DNA from: Nannobrachium achirus
Lineage: Eukaryota > Chordata > Actinopteri > Myctophiformes > Myctophidae
DNA length: 64,000 bases
Reading direction: 5' to 3'
Assembly: GCA_963921795.1 (NCBI GenBank)
Contig: OY997661.1
Span: 39,826,122 to 39,890,121 of the forward strand
This document shows, piece after piece, positions 11,191 to 21,739 of the stretch (positions are counted from its first letter, which is position 1; the number at the start of each line of letters is the position of its first letter). The notes under the pieces were generated by a model. That model was not told where the DNA came from and did no database searches. It saw only the letters and a list, made by a program, of their open reading frames with translations. The position numbers were made by a program, and so were the translations under genes.

Positions 11191-11395
11191 GGGACTTTAA
11201 AAACAATCTTAGCTATTACTAGTCTGTGATTTGAGTTGGCGCTATGTATGGACACCTCCTAATCAATCAACAAATCAATCAGAATGTTGCCCTCACCCAC
11301 ATCTCTTTAAGGAATTAAGGAACATACAGTATCAGTGACCTATCAGATGCCTATTCCTGAGATACTATATGACCGATTATGTCATTCTCTTGTCT

Positions 11396-11607
11396 CTTAA
11401 AGGGCCAGTTCACCTCTGGGACAACCAGATCTTATTTTATTGTTGTTTGGGAGAAGATCAACACAATCCTGAGTTATACTTTGTGTTCAATCTGTGTTTT
11501 GAGATATTTTAGTATTTCAGCATGAATGATGATGCATTTTGCATCATATGAGTCATCATGCTGCATCATACAGTATGATGCAAAAGAGGTGTACTGGCCC
11601 TTTAAGT
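11396..11607. mobile_element. Small palindromic MITE
   Basis: Ends CTTAAAGGGCCAGTTCAC and GTACTGGCCCTTTAAG are inverted. The interior is rich in GATGATGCA/TGCATCATC symmetry. Confidence 0.65.
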
Positions 11608-11689
11608 TATCATCTCTTTGGGGCAGCCTACTGATAATTCCCACCAAGTTATATGAACATCCGCTCCCCATCCATTCATATGTAAACGA

Positions 11690-11872
<183 letters not shown>

Positions 11873-11983
11873 CGCAGAGGAGCAATCACAATACCACGCA
11901 AGGCTGCGGGCAGGGTAATTGACTCGGCCATGGATTTAAACAACAGATATGTTTGTTTTAAAACGACCTCCGCATGTTTCTAC

Positions 11984-12076
11984 CTCGTCATAGAACTCGG
12001 GATTCTGTTGGTGGTGGAGGACTGCTGCATAGGCCTGCTTGGTGAAGAGAGCTCCCCCCGGACGCCCATAGATGCA
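11984..12076 (-). CDS. dock9: DOCK9 exon: DHR-1
   Basis: Exactly 31 codons, [20 protein letters not shown] followed by [11 protein letters not shown], bounded by TTTTGCAG and GTAGAA. This DHR-1 segment is among the most conserved in the DOCK-D subfamily and joins in phase to the exons at 12749 and 10386. The donor GTAGAA is weaker than GTRAGT. Confidence 0.96.
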
Positions 12077-12097
12077 CTGCAAAACATGAACAGAGAG

Positions 12098-12142
12098 GGG
12101 GAGAGAGAGAGAGAGGGAGGGAGGGAGAGAGAGAGGGAGATT
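12098..12142. repeat. (GA)n-rich purine run
   Basis: Lies just upstream (in gene sense) of the acceptor of the exon at 11984-12076, so the transcript reads CT-rich and extends the polypyrimidine region. Confidence 0.85.
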
Positions 12143-12175
12143 AGTTACACTAAAAGACAGTAAATAAGCAGTGGG
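12140..12175. repeat. ~36-bp direct repeat flanking family F, left copy
   Basis: ATTAGTTACACTAAAAG... ending AATAAGCAGTG. It is matched at 12654-12690 (about 80% with a 2-base gap) and abuts the transposon. Confidence 0.75.
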
Positions 12176-12653
12176 CAGGGGCATCACAAGGGGGGGGGGG
12201 GAGTGGGACTGAGTTACTAGGGCCCAAGGTGGAGGGGCCTTAATTATTTTATACTTTAACTATTGAAACATAGCAGATCTACAAGCTCACAGCGCGTGTG
12301 AGCTTGTAGATCTGCTAATTTTGAAAAGTCGTGAAAATGTGTGCAAATCTTTGGAATATATGTATTTTAAATTTTACATTTTTAAAATTTTTATTTTTTT
12401 TAGTTTGGAACGAAATGTTTTGAGATACGTATCATTTTGGGGGTCCTTCACAGGAAAAAGTTTGATCAGACTGACATAGAAACATAGCTTTTTCAAAAAA
12501 CCATGGAAGGATTTGAAATATTCAAAGATGTACACATTTTCGCGATTTTTTAAATATAGCAGATCTACAAGCTCAGCTGTTTTTCAATAGCTAAAGCACA
12601 AAATGTGATTGAATCCTTGTACCCAGTTCCCAGAATTTGGTGCGACACCCCTG
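12176..12653. mobile_element. Family F hAT-type element
   Basis: Ends CAGGGGCATCACAAGG and TGCGACACCCCTG match the other family F copies (30493, 38866, 59760). It contains one complete HPM (12271-12317) and a half HPM near 12555. This copy lacks the 8-bp TSD seen elsewhere in the family and instead has ~36-bp flanking direct repeats. Confidence 0.8.
12271..12317. repeat. HPM hairpin 2
   Basis: TAGCAGATCTACAAGCTCAC arm, a GCGCG centre and the inverted arm. Short inner stem. Confidence 0.9.
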
Positions 12654-12690
12654 ATTAGAGTTACACTGAAAGCCTGCAAATAAGCAGTGT
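12654..12690. repeat. ~36-bp direct repeat, right copy
   Basis: Partner of 12140-12175. Begins right after the family F end CACCCCTG. Confidence 0.75.
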
Positions 12691-12748
12691 GTAGTGGTGT
12701 GTGTTGTTGTTGTTGTTGTGATGGTGTTTCTGTTGGGTGTGATTGTAC

Positions 12749-12814
12749 CTTTAAGGGCTGCGCGTCCTCCTCGTCAGAGTCCTTGAACTCGATACAAACT
12801 GCGATGTTCCTGGC
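12749..12814 (-). CDS. dock9: DOCK9 exon: DHR-1
   Basis: 22 codons, ARNIAVCIEFKDSDEEDAQP then LK, with acceptor CGTCCAG and donor GTACAA. The reading phase is 0 at both ends. It forms an early DHR-1 strand region, nearly identical to the mammalian DOCK9 pattern (ARNIA.CIEFKDSDEED). Confidence 0.96.
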
Positions 12815-12935
12815 CTGGACGACAGGAGCAGAGGACGTGAAGGACAAAAAGGTAAAAGGGTGAGATAGAGCGTTTGATGACGTGCATGGAAAAGTACTCT
12901 GAGTTTAAAAAAAAAAAAGAAGAGAAAGGCAGACA

Positions 12936-12944
<9 letters not shown>

Positions 12945-12978
<34 letters not shown>

Positions 12979-12985
12979 AAAGAAA
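12945..12985. repeat. (GA)n microsatellite
   Basis: Purine run adjoining the family H element start. Confidence 0.9.
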
Positions 12986-12986
12986 G

Positions 12987-13492
12987 AGCAGTGGCATCAG
13001 TTCAGAAAAAGCTAAGGTATGGCAACATGACTGGTGTCGCCCGTGCAAGACACCAGTCATGTTGCCATACCTTAGCAACAGGCATGATACATTTATTTTA
13101 AGAAGTACATTTTGTTTTCCCCCCACGTTTCTACGGTTTCTTGGACTGGATATGGCAGCCTGGAACGGTTGTTTAAGTGCAGCTAAACTTGGAATGTTTG
13201 TTGTGACACAATTAACAATAATGCATTGCACCTGTGCAGCTGACCTGCGGAACCTGGGAATATACAATTTTGTCAAGATGGAGAGAATACAAGTGTGGAG
13301 AATATAATTATTATACCTTGTTAAAGTGACCATTTTGCATTTGTAGTTATTTTACTGTAATATAACAACATACTAACCAGCACAGAAAGACAAAGAGACA
13401 TTCATGGATTTATATTTAAAAGTAACTTGTATTTTCCCCCCTGGACCCAGGGTATGGCAGCTGCATACCCCTGCCATACCCAATTGACGCAT
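12987..13492. mobile_element. Family H element, copy 1
   Basis: Starts GCAGTGGCATCAGTTCAG and ends GGTATGGCAGGGGT..CAATTGAC (inverted sense). It holds a terminal hairpin at 13011-13075 (CTAAGGTATGGCAACATGAC arms) and matches 49355-50091 in opposite orientation along nearly its whole length. Open frames on both strands are shared between copies but show no protein I recognise. Confidence 0.8.
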
Positions 13493-13715
13493 CTGAGAGA
13501 GAGAGTTCTATGTACAGTATAGGACTGACCCAGGTAAATCAAGCCCAGCGTTAATGCATTAATCAGGACCTGCAGTGGCTCGGTAATATAATTCTATCCA
13601 GTCTGTGCTGCTTGGCTGGGCAGACCTGCAACCCTGTGCCAGGACTCTCATCAGCTTAACCCGTTCAGAACGGGTACACTGTAATGTGTATCATTATTTT
13701 ATGCTTTAACTATTG

Positions 13716-13788
13716 AAAAATAGCAGATCTACAAGCTCACAGCGCGGCACCGAGTGCCGCGCTGCGAGCTTGTAGATCTGCTATTTTT
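13716..13788. repeat. HPM hairpin 3
   Basis: 73 bp, AAAAATAGC arms, inner stem GCGGCACCGAGTGCCGC. Confidence 0.95.
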
Positions 13789-14143
13789 GAAAAATCGTGA
13801 AAATTCGAATTTTGACCCGATTCTATAAGTGTCTTTTGAATCCTTCTGAGATTTTTTGAAAAACCTATGTTTCTATATGTCAGCAATCTGGCCAGCCATC
13901 GTCAAAGAAAAGGTACTTTTCACTTAAATGGAGCTCAGTTAGTCTGTTCTTGAGAGACCACTATGTCAGTGGTTCTCAAACCTTTTCATGTGAAGGACCC
14001 CCAAAATGATATTTATTTGGCCACGGACCCCCATCTCAAAATCTCTAGTTCCAGGGACCACCCGGAAGCAAAGTTTGAGTTACAAACGTTCGCTTTGAAA
14101 ATACATATATTCAAAGATTTGCACACATTTTCGAGACTTTTTC

Positions 14144-14216
14144 AAAAATAGCAGATCTACAAGCTCGCAGCGCGGCACTCGGTGCCGCGCTGTGAGCTTG
14201 TATATCTGCTATTTTT
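14144..14216. repeat. HPM hairpin 4
   Basis: 73 bp. Inner stem GCGGCACTCGGTGCCGC is the reverse complement of hairpin 3, so the two belong to the subterminal inverted repeats. One arm has the variant GTATATC. Confidence 0.95.
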
Positions 14217-14255
14217 TAATAGTTATAGCATCCACAAATGTTAGGCCTAAATGGG

Positions 14256-14762
14256 TTAACAGGAACATTTAATGATTGTGATAAGAGAGCTCTAGCCAAA
14301 ACAAAAGCATTTAGATTTTTTCCCGATAAAACCACTGTAAAAAAAAGAAAGTTGAGCATGTGAGTGCTTCAGAGACAACGCAGCGTAAACGTTTCATGTT
14401 GCGTGCCGAGGCCAAATGTTGATTATGGGGATTGGATGAAAAATAGATCTGAACAGCCTGGTTTAGGCTTATAGAATACCCTGATATTGAATGACAGAAT
14501 AGAAATTATAATCATTTATTAGCCTGCAATTCAAAGCCATGCACTGTAGTTGTTGGCGTTTGTTAGGTACTTTCTAGCTCTGGTCCATAGCGTTAGTGGA
14601 GTTCTCCCTAACGCTATGTTCCTCTACCTCCCAAATCCTTGGCAAATCCGGAAAGACCCGTCATCTGGTCCGAAGTTTCGCCCCTCACCAAACCAAAGTG
14701 GACAGTTGAAAGCTTACTCTACTTAGTGGATGCGGTCTGAGCCCCCCACCACACAATTAAAA
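14256..14762. other. Intronic, mostly unrecognised
   Basis: Contains a small palindrome CATAGCGTTAG..CTAACGCTATG near 14586-14622 and otherwise nothing I can name. Confidence 0.4.
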
Positions 14763-15020
14763 TACATTTCTAGGGCAAAATGAAAAATATTCTACCGGAT
14801 GGAGACTCCATTTCTTCTAGTTTTTCACTATTTGTCGTCGCCATCAAGGTGCCAACTCACTACTGCCCGCAGGTCAGAAGACCGCATTACACAGAGCATT
14901 AGTCTCGTTGGGTGTTATTCAACTCTGCGACGTTGGAAGAGCTGTTTTGTAAAAACAGTCTTCAACCAGGAAGAGTGTCTCCATCCGGTGGAATATTTTT
15001 CATTTTGCCCTAGAAATGTA
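14763..15020. mobile_element. Palindromic MITE, TACATTTCTAGGGCAAAATG ends
   Basis: About 47-bp inverted arms (TACATTTCTAGGGC..GGATGGAGAC and its reverse complement) 258 bp end to end. Confidence 0.85.
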
Positions 15021-15314
15021 TTTACTTTTTCTGCTAAATGTATAAATGTACATATCTCTAATTTCTCTTTTGACCAGTTGCCTTCATCTGTTTTTTTTTC
15101 TCCTTGCCCTCCTTCCCTCTCCCCCCCTCCCTCTCTCTCTCTCTAAATGATAGAGCTTGCAGAAAAAATAATGACCCCCACTTCTTTAAACCCGCAAACC
15201 TGTGATGTGACATCAAAAGTGATTTAGACAGATGCTAGGTTTGACGTTTACCCGGTATCCTAGTTTCTTTGAAGCACTGCATTTTTCTCTTTGCACTCTA
15301 CTTGTGTGACCATT

Positions 15315-15520
15315 TAGGGCCGATGCATGCATACTCCACTTTTAGAGACAAATTTATTTCGGTTCGGCTCTGTCTAGACTACAATATGACGACATTCAGA
15401 GGTTCGGGAGGCGGGTATACCGTTATTATTTCTACTGTTCGTTGCTGCCACGATTTTGAAACTCCCCGAACCAAACTGAAATAAATGTGTCTCTAAAAGT
15501 GGACTATGCATCGGCCCTTA
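15315..15520. mobile_element. Palindromic MITE, TAGGGCCGATGCAT ends
   Basis: Roughly 50-bp inverted arms including ACTTTTAGAGACA and its complement. No coding capacity. Confidence 0.8.
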
Positions 15521-16602
15521 CTGGTTTTTGTTTGTTGACTAGGATTCGCGCCATTTACTGTATGTCACACTTGTACATCGCTCTGGATAACAGTGTCTGA
15601 ATCGCGCAAATTGTAAATTGGGCAATAGCATCAGTAAAAAGAAAAAAAGAAAACAGTCGTACTTACAGATGACATTTACACATTAGCCCAGCCACTCCAC
15701 TTCCCTCCCCCCACAGAACACACATTTTCTCAAAAGCATTTGGTGAACAAAAATGGTATTCAATTAGGCATGTTTGATGTCAGTCAGTTGCCAATAGATC
15801 CTGGACCCCATATCTTCCAGAAATTATGTGAGCTGTTATTCATTTTGTGGATAAGTTGTTCAAAGGAGGCTTCCCTGGTCATCTCATCTCGCCATTCTTT
15901 GATCTTAAGTCTCTCGTTTGATTTCCAAAGTCTCAATACTATCCTGCATCCTGTTATGAGTGCCAATTTCACCCAAGCCCCCTTTTGCGACGATAGTCTA
16001 ACATTCCAAACACCCAACACACAACAAAGGTTTCTATAGGTCTGTTCAGCCTTTCTTCAAATGTGTATGTTAAAAAGTGAAAGCAATAAAAAGTATTAAC
16101 TATTTTACCGCTTTGGACGTTCCCGTTCGCCCCATTTTTTACGGCGGCGCGACGCCAATAGTACGTTCTTTGGCTCGTTCTTTTGTACCTTGTTTTGATG
16201 TCTGTAAACTGATGAGGGGTCGCACGGGTGTGTACCGTTAACACATCTCCCGTGCTCTCAAAAATCCACTGGACGTTAGCATCAATGGAGTAACAAAACA
16301 CTTCCTTGTTATTTTCTCTGGGTCTATTGCTCTGTAGCGATTCAGTGGTCTGGACGGATGGCAGCCGACCGCGGCCATTTCACATTAATTCTTGCATGAG
16401 GCTCTCTACTGCCAGTATAGCCAAAGTAAATCTATGTAATGAGGGAAAAATAATAATAATAATGAAAAAAATGAATAGATCTTTGTCTATAACGTCGCAA
16501 AGGTAAGCTGCTTTTGCTGGCACCAGACCCAATAAATAAATAATAACATCTGGCAGTAAAACTGTTCATTACAAAAACAATAGCATTGGGAACATGGCGT
16601 AC
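15521..16602. other. Intronic, nothing recognised
   Basis: Unique-looking DNA with no exon or repeat end I can support. Open frames of about 100 aa on both strands show no domain. Confidence 0.4.
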
Positions 16603-16790
16603 CTTAGCGAAGGACTTCTGCCCGTCATACTTGAGGTGCTTGGGATAGACATAGAGGTGGTTGTTGTAGATGGTGAAGGGCTGGGAACACTTAGCGATGC
16701 AGGGGACAAACTCCTCCACCTCCAGCAGGGCACTGCCCGGACCGTTGCCTTCAAAGTTCTTCACGGGGATGTAGGAGGAGGTCACGCAAT
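16603..16790 (-). CDS. dock9: DOCK9 exon: start of DHR-1
   Basis: 188 bp encoding (N)CVTSSYIPVKNFEGNGPGSA, LLEVEEFVPCIAKCSQPFTI, then YNNHLYVYPKHLKYDGQKSF AK. The VEEFVP..P(F/Y)TIY.NHLYVYP segment marks the first DHR-1 strands in DOCK-D proteins. The acceptor is CTGTGTGCAG and the donor AAG|GTACGC. A hAT MITE ends only 22 bp beyond the acceptor, so at least part of the branch-point region comes from transposon DNA. Confidence 0.97.
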
Positions 16791-16812
16791 CTGCACACAG
16801 AGGGCAAGAAGG

Positions 16813-17238
16813 TAGGGATGGGACGATAAGCGATATTATCGTTTATCATGATAAAAAACATCATATAATCATATCGTGGAGATTTCATTTATCAGGATAT
16901 CGTCCTCTGTCATGGGATCAATTCACCTTTTATTTGCCCAGCTGCATATACCACTTAAACCCTCTATGATTGGTAAAAGGTACTTATAATATACGTACTT
17001 GATACAATATACGTACTTGATACAGTCTTTTTTTCACTCTCCATCAAATGTCTTTGCCAAAAAATAGCCGATCTACAAGCTCACAACGCGTCGCATTGCG
17101 ACGCGTTGTGAGCTTGTATATCTGCTATTTTTTGGCAAATGTTCCGCCCCAGGATAATGGATTGTGATAATATCGTAAATCGCGATTTCTTTTGTCACAA
17201 TAAATGCGATATTACATTTTCATATCGTCCCATCCCTA
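16813..17238. mobile_element. Family D hAT MITE (426 bp) with HPM
   Basis: Perfect-looking ends TAGGGATGGGACGATA and TATCGTCCCATCCCTA. The flanking 8-mers CAAGAAGG and CAGGAAGC agree at 6 of 8 positions, as for an aged hAT target duplication. It is inserted 22 bp from a DOCK9 acceptor. Relatives are at 18980-19380 (inverted interior) and the split copy 32330-33862. Confidence 0.88.
17053..17139. repeat. HPM hairpin 5
   Basis: 87 bp. Arms extend outward to TTTGCCAAAAAATAGC and its complement. Inner stem is ACGCGTCGCATTGCGACGCG. Confidence 0.95.
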
Positions 17239-18120
17239 CAGGAAGCTAGAAAAATATTGATTCAAAATCACCTAAAACCCTACTTCCTCCCAACCTCATC
17301 CAAGCTGGATAGTGAGATCGAAGACCTAACAATTATTTTCTGACTATGATCATAATTTTTTTATCACATATAATCCAGTTTTTATTCGCGCTGAGGGAGG
17401 TTGTAATGTTTTCTTAGTGTCTTTGAGAACAAATAAAGACTATTGAACAAATTGTAATGGCAAAAAAGGCTGGGTAATAATACAAAATATATATATACTG
17501 TATATATGACTTACTAGTAAGACGCCTCAGGGCGACATGCGACCTCTGGCCAGTGATGTATATCAGACCAGTTACCCATATATGGATACCCCTGGTACCC
17601 ATATGGAGATCCATGTACTGTATGTAGTACATCCCTTTTATGCCCATACTGTACAAGGAGATCCAAGTCTGAACCAGCCACACAGATATGGGCTGTCTTC
17701 CTCCATATATTAGCATTCCCCTATGAAGTCCTGTTAGATATGGGCTTAATATTGATGACATCAGGGATCTCTATATATGGGCATTCTGTTAGAGTGGTTC
17801 CCATGACATCACAACATACAATCCCTTTTATGCCCATACATGGAGATCCCTATCTGAACCAGCCACACAGATATGGGCCACGTCTTGGCCAGGGATGTAC
17901 TGTATATCGATGACATCAGGGATCTTCATATATGGGCATAAAAGGGATTCTGAGGAATGCCCATTTAGGAAGTTTTACATAGGTGATGTCACCTGTGATA
18001 TCACCTGTGATGTCACAGTGATGTGTCAGGGGAACCACAGTGTCAGGCGTGACGTACAGACAGGCGGACAAGATGTGCCGGTTTTCATAGTAAACCTACG
18101 GTCGCAACAATTTCCATCTC
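17239..18120. other. Intron with degenerate CATATATGG-array remnants
   Basis: From about 17570 to 17960 there are scattered pieces of the 37-bp unit (CCCATATATGGATACC, CCCTTTTATGCCCATAC). They end in a segment with a CCTACGGTCGCAACAATT terminus (18098-18115), like 5640-5660. No exon seen. Confidence 0.6.
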
Positions 18121-18362
18121 TTGGAGCCTCTCAATAGTTTCGAACATTTGTGATGCACTCATAGTATATTACCATCACATCTGAATCCATTTAAAATGTA
18201 ACTCAAACTCTCTGAGGTCTACATGAATCACATCTTAAAAATATCCACGGGTTAGGACGAAGAAAACACTGTGTGAGTTCCCTCTATATACATATAATAT
18301 TCTTATAATTAGATAAGTTGATATGAAGTCATCTTAAAGACAGAAAAAGATGTATGGCTTAC
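18121..18362. other. Intronic, nothing recognised
   Basis: AT-rich, unique-looking sequence leading up to the donor of the exon at 18363. Confidence 0.4.
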
Positions 18363-18442
18363 TGGTCATATCTGGAGCCACATTGTCAATGGTTACATCC
18401 AGGTTCCCCAAGATCACAGGAAGCTTGGCCATTTTCTCAGGT
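18363..18442 (-). CDS. dock9: DOCK9 exon: linker before DHR-1
   Basis: 80 bp completing K, then PEKMAKLPVILGNLDVTIDN, VAPDMT and one base. Acceptor CCTTTCAG, strong donor A|GTAAGC. PEKMAKLPVILGNLD is characteristic of DOCK9 rather than DOCK10 or DOCK11 as I know these proteins. The transcribed sequence just upstream is a long CT tract made by a GA microsatellite. Confidence 0.97.
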
Positions 18443-18484
18443 CTGAAAGGACAGGGAGAGAGAGGTAGAAGTAGAGGTAGAGGT

Positions 18485-18485
<1 letters not shown>

Positions 18486-18557
<72 letters not shown>
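18486..18557. repeat. (GA)n microsatellite at a splice acceptor
   Basis: About 70 bp of AG on the plus strand, 44 bp from the exon end, preceded by GTAGAG units. In the transcript it reads (CU)n and extends the polypyrimidine tract. Confidence 0.95.
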
Positions 18558-18560
<3 letters not shown>

Positions 18561-18604
18561 ACACACGCATTCAGTATTACTTAATTTATACATGTCAGAT
18601 GATT

Positions 18605-18670
18605 CATGTGCTGGAAATAGCAGATCTACAAGTCACGATGCGACGTGTTCTGAGCTACTTTCAGCACATG
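18605..18670. repeat. HPM hairpin 6 (decayed)
   Basis: The left arm AATAGCAGATCTACAAG is intact and the right is degraded to GAGCTACTTTC. The outer flanks CATGTGCTG and CAGCACATG are still inverted copies of each other. Confidence 0.7.
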
Positions 18671-18785
18671 ACGGCATCGCATGACAAAGTACAGTATATA
18701 TCGTTCTGAAGACACTGTCTGAGGAAAGAAAGCGGTGCAGAGCACCAGAGACAGAGGAACGGAGGGGGGCTGAGCATAAACGTAC

Positions 18786-18908
18786 TTTCTGAAATCCGTC
18801 AGCAGTTTGAACATGTCTTCGTCGGACATCCTGCTGCTGTCCTGTCGGTAGAGAGCGGAGAAGCGGGCGCTTTTGTCCAACGTTCCCGAAGCATCTTTGA
18901 ACACGGGC
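18786..18908 (-). CDS. dock9: DOCK9 exon: conserved pre-DHR-1 region
   Basis: 123 bp: (R)PVFKDASGTLDKSARFSALY, RQDSSRMSDEDMFKLLTDFR, then AA of a split lysine codon. Bounded by CCGGTAG and GTACGT. Matches the FKDASG.LDK.ARFSA.YRQDS pattern of DOCK9. Confidence 0.97.
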
Positions 18909-18979
18909 CTACCGGAACAGACACGAGAGAAACACACCGACATTGACTGATAAAAACAACACGGATGCACAGTTCAAAT

Positions 18980-19380
18980 AAGGGATGGGACGATATGAAA
19001 ATTTCATATCACGATTACTGTGACAAAAGAAATCGCGATTTATGATATAATCGCGATAATCAAAATCCATTATCCTGGGGCGGAACATTTGCCAAAAAAT
19101 AGCAGATCTACAAGGTCACAATGTGTCGCAACGCGACATTTGAGACATTTGATAGAGAGTGAAAAAAAGACTGTATCAAGTACGTATACTATAAGTACCT
19201 TTTACCAATTATAGAGGGTTTTAAGTGGTACCGGATATGCAGCTCAGCAAATAAAGGGTGAATTGATCCCAGTGCATGACGGAGGTCGATATCACGATAA
19301 ATTAAATCTCCACAATACGATTATCGTGAGTGTTTTTTTTATCACGATAAACGATAATATCACTTATCGTCCTATCCCTA
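18980..19380. mobile_element. Family D hAT MITE, inverted copy, broken HPM
   Basis: AGGGATGGGACGATAT at the left and ACGATAATATCACTTATCGT then CCTATCCCTA at the right. The interior matches 16813-17238 in reverse. Its HPM (19088-19140) keeps only the left arm. Confidence 0.85.
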
Positions 19381-19392
19381 GTACAAATGCAT

Positions 19393-19442
19393 CCTACCCC
19401 CCGACCACGCACGCACGGTGTCGCATGCATGCATGCACACGC

Positions 19443-19520
<78 letters not shown>
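19393..19520. repeat. (AC)n microsatellite with ACGC and ATGC edges
   Basis: About 75 bp pure AC plus mixed edges. Confidence 0.97.
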
Positions 19521-19521
<1 letters not shown>

Positions 19522-19721
19522 AAAGAGTAGGCTATAACATTCCTCCTCTGCAGCTTTCCTCCGAATTTGTATGCAACAACGACATCTCTTGCCTGAGATG
19601 CCCTCTTGTATAGAAGAACCCAGTTGTTTGAGAAAGCAATAAATCAAGCCGTTCAAGCCCAAGATATGTTCTACAACTCTCTGAAAACAACTCATTGTGA
19701 AGCATATTAGTCAGGGAATAT

Positions 19722-20357
19722 TATCAGAATATCTGTCAAAGCTGGGAATGAATTCCTTACCAAACAGTTTCTTCACCAATGTGTTCGTAAAGGTGTCGAG
19801 GTAAATATCTAACAAAGTTTGAAATTCTAAATCCCTAGGAGAATCTTTGACAGCTAGGGTAACTTTGGGTCTTCACTTACTATACACTATACTATAAAGG
19901 AAAAGAATACTCCCAAAAAGTCTGCTTTAAGTGGGATGTGAGGGGTCTAACTAGGTGTTTTTAATTATTCTGAATCCATTGCAAGCATTTGTTTTGCACG
20001 AAAAACATTCCTTGAGCATAAAACTGTGAAAAGTGATGACTCATCACTAAACCATCGTATTGTGGGGTAAATCTTTAGGCCAAGGAATGTTTTTCGTGCA
20101 AAACAAATGCTTGCAATGGATTCAGAATAATTAAAAACACCTAGTTAGACCTCATATTTAAAGCAGATCTTTTGGGAGTAATTTTTTCCTTTATAGTATA
20201 GTGTATAGTAAGTGAATGAGTTACCCTAGCTGTCAAAGATTCTCCCAGGGATTTTGAATTTCAAACTTTGTTAGATATTAGACACCTTTACGAACACATT
20301 GGTGAAGAAATTGTTTGGTAAGGAATCTATTCCCAGGTTTTATCAATATCCCCTGAT
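19722..20357. mobile_element. Family G foldback element, copy 1
   Basis: A ~636-bp inverted repeat: arms of about 275 bp (for example TCCTTACCAAACAGTTTCTTC against GAAGAAATTGTTTGGTAAGG) separated by ~50 bp. Related to 52164-52819. No open frame. It ends 50 bp beyond the donor of the exon at 20408. Confidence 0.9.
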
Positions 20358-20407
20358 TATAGATACCGGTATACAACCTTACAGGTATTATGGATGGTTG
20401 TCAGTAC

Positions 20408-20490
20408 CTAGCGGCCCAGGCGAAGGGCATCCTGTACTGTCCCAGCCGGCTGCAGGCCGTCTTGGCGTTCTTCAGCACCTTCTGTGCCAC
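20408..20490 (-). CDS. dock9: DOCK9 exon: conserved pre-DHR-1 region
   Basis: 83 bp: [27 protein letters not shown] and AG of a split arginine codon. Acceptor CGAGCAG, donor AG|GTACTG. The [13 protein letters not shown] motif is shared by DOCK9 and DOCK11, and VLKNAK favours DOCK9. Confidence 0.97.
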
Positions 20491-20715
20491 CTGCTCGGTG
20501 GGATACGGGGATAAATGATTATTCGCAAGGTCCTCGTTTCGTCAGGCACAACTCCACTCAGACCACACGTACCTCAGGGAGCCATCCTCCTCCCACAGTC
20601 TGCTTGTGTTGGCTACTCTGCTGCTTAGGGAGTTTCTACTGCCTTGCTTGGTGGCACGTTGCCAGTCGCTATTAAACCCATTCAGGCCTGGGATTATTGA
20701 ATGCTTTAACCAGTG

Positions 20716-20788
20716 AAAAATAGCAGATATACAAGCTCACAGCGCGGCACCGAGTGCCGCGCTGCGAGCTTGTAGATCAGCTATTTTT
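20716..20788. repeat. HPM hairpin 8
   Basis: Same type as hairpin 3. The left arm has GATATAC and the right GTAGATCAG, so a few mismatches. Confidence 0.93.
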
Positions 20789-21146
20789 TGAAAAAAGTCG
20801 TGAAAATGCGTGGCAAATCTTTGAATATATGTGTTTTCAAAAGCGAACGTTTGTAACTCAAATTTTGCTTCTGCTGGGGGGTCCCTGGAACTAAATGTTT
20901 TGAGATGCGGGTCCGTGGCCAAATACATGGGGGTCCTTCACATGAAAAGGTTTGAGCACCACTGACATAGTAGTCTCTCAAGAACAGACCAACTGAGACT
21001 CCAGTTAAGTGAAAAGGACCTTTTCTTTGACGATGGCTAGCCAGATTGCTGCCATAGAAACAGGTTTTTCAAAAAGTCTTAGAAGGATTCAAAAGACACT
21101 TATAGAATAGGGTCAAAACTCAAAATTATAATTTTCACGATTTTTC

Positions 21147-21219
21147 AAAAATAGCAGATCTACAAGCTCGCAGCGCGGCACTCAGTGCCGCGCTATGAGC
21201 TTGTAGATCTGCTATTTTT
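21147..21219. repeat. HPM hairpin 9
   Basis: Inner stem GCGGCACTCAGTGCCGC, AAAAATAGC arms. Confidence 0.94.
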
Positions 21220-21279
21220 CAATAGTTAAAACATAAAATAATGATACACAATACAGTGTACCCGTTCTAAATGGGTTAA

Positions 21280-21737
21280 GAGTGAGAAGAGCGCTCTTCC
21301 TCCTTTCCCAAGGAATTTGAAAGCAGAACTGGCAACGTTTACTATATATAACCTCACACTTTACTATTAAGCCCTATATTTATACTGTACTTTGTTGTAC
21401 GACGAATAGCAAAAATAGCTCATCTACCAGGTTGTGTTAATCTGCAATTCTTTTGTTTTGTTTTCACCTCTAATGACTTGGCAAAAATAGGGTCGCCTGG
21501 TTTAAAGCTACACGACTGTCAGACATACAGCAGAAGTTGCCAGTCTATCGCAGACCCTCTGTAGCGTTCAAAGGTTGCGGAAGACTTGGCTGGCCTGAGA
21601 GACTAATGACTTTATAACTACGCAGTGAGGTTTGGCCAACGCTAACTCAATTATTCGTTTAAGTAGGGTAATGATTTAATGACCATGGCGATTGGCGAAT
21701 GGTTAAGTAATCACAATTTCAAAAGAAATATCGTAAC
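21280..21737. other. Intronic, nothing recognised
   Basis: One HPM-like fragment (AAATAGCTCATCTACCAGG, near 21413) and otherwise unique-looking DNA. Confidence 0.4.
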
Positions 21738-21739
21738 TT

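Larger units (their letters stand above)
13660..14255. mobile_element. Family A element, TTAA target, two HPMs
   Basis: TTAA lies at 13656-13659 and 14256-14259, bracketing CCCGTTCAGAACGGG and an inverted CCCATTTAGGCC end. TTAA duplication with CCC ends suggests a piggyBac-like MITE, though this is inferred. It has long subterminal inverted repeats (~150 bp), each containing one HPM. Other copies are at 20676, 24228, 55922 and 61156. Confidence 0.8.
20676..21275. mobile_element. Family A element, two HPMs
   Basis: TTAA at 20672-20675 and 21276-21279. The left end has one extra A before CCCATTCAGG. Interior and twin HPMs are as in 13660-14255 but in the opposite orientation. Confidence 0.8.

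Noticed and set aside
13716-13788. HPM as an individual microRNA gene
   Set aside because: The perfect, bulge-free stem and multi-copy transposon context do not fit a single annotated miRNA. Small-RNA production remains possible but is not shown.
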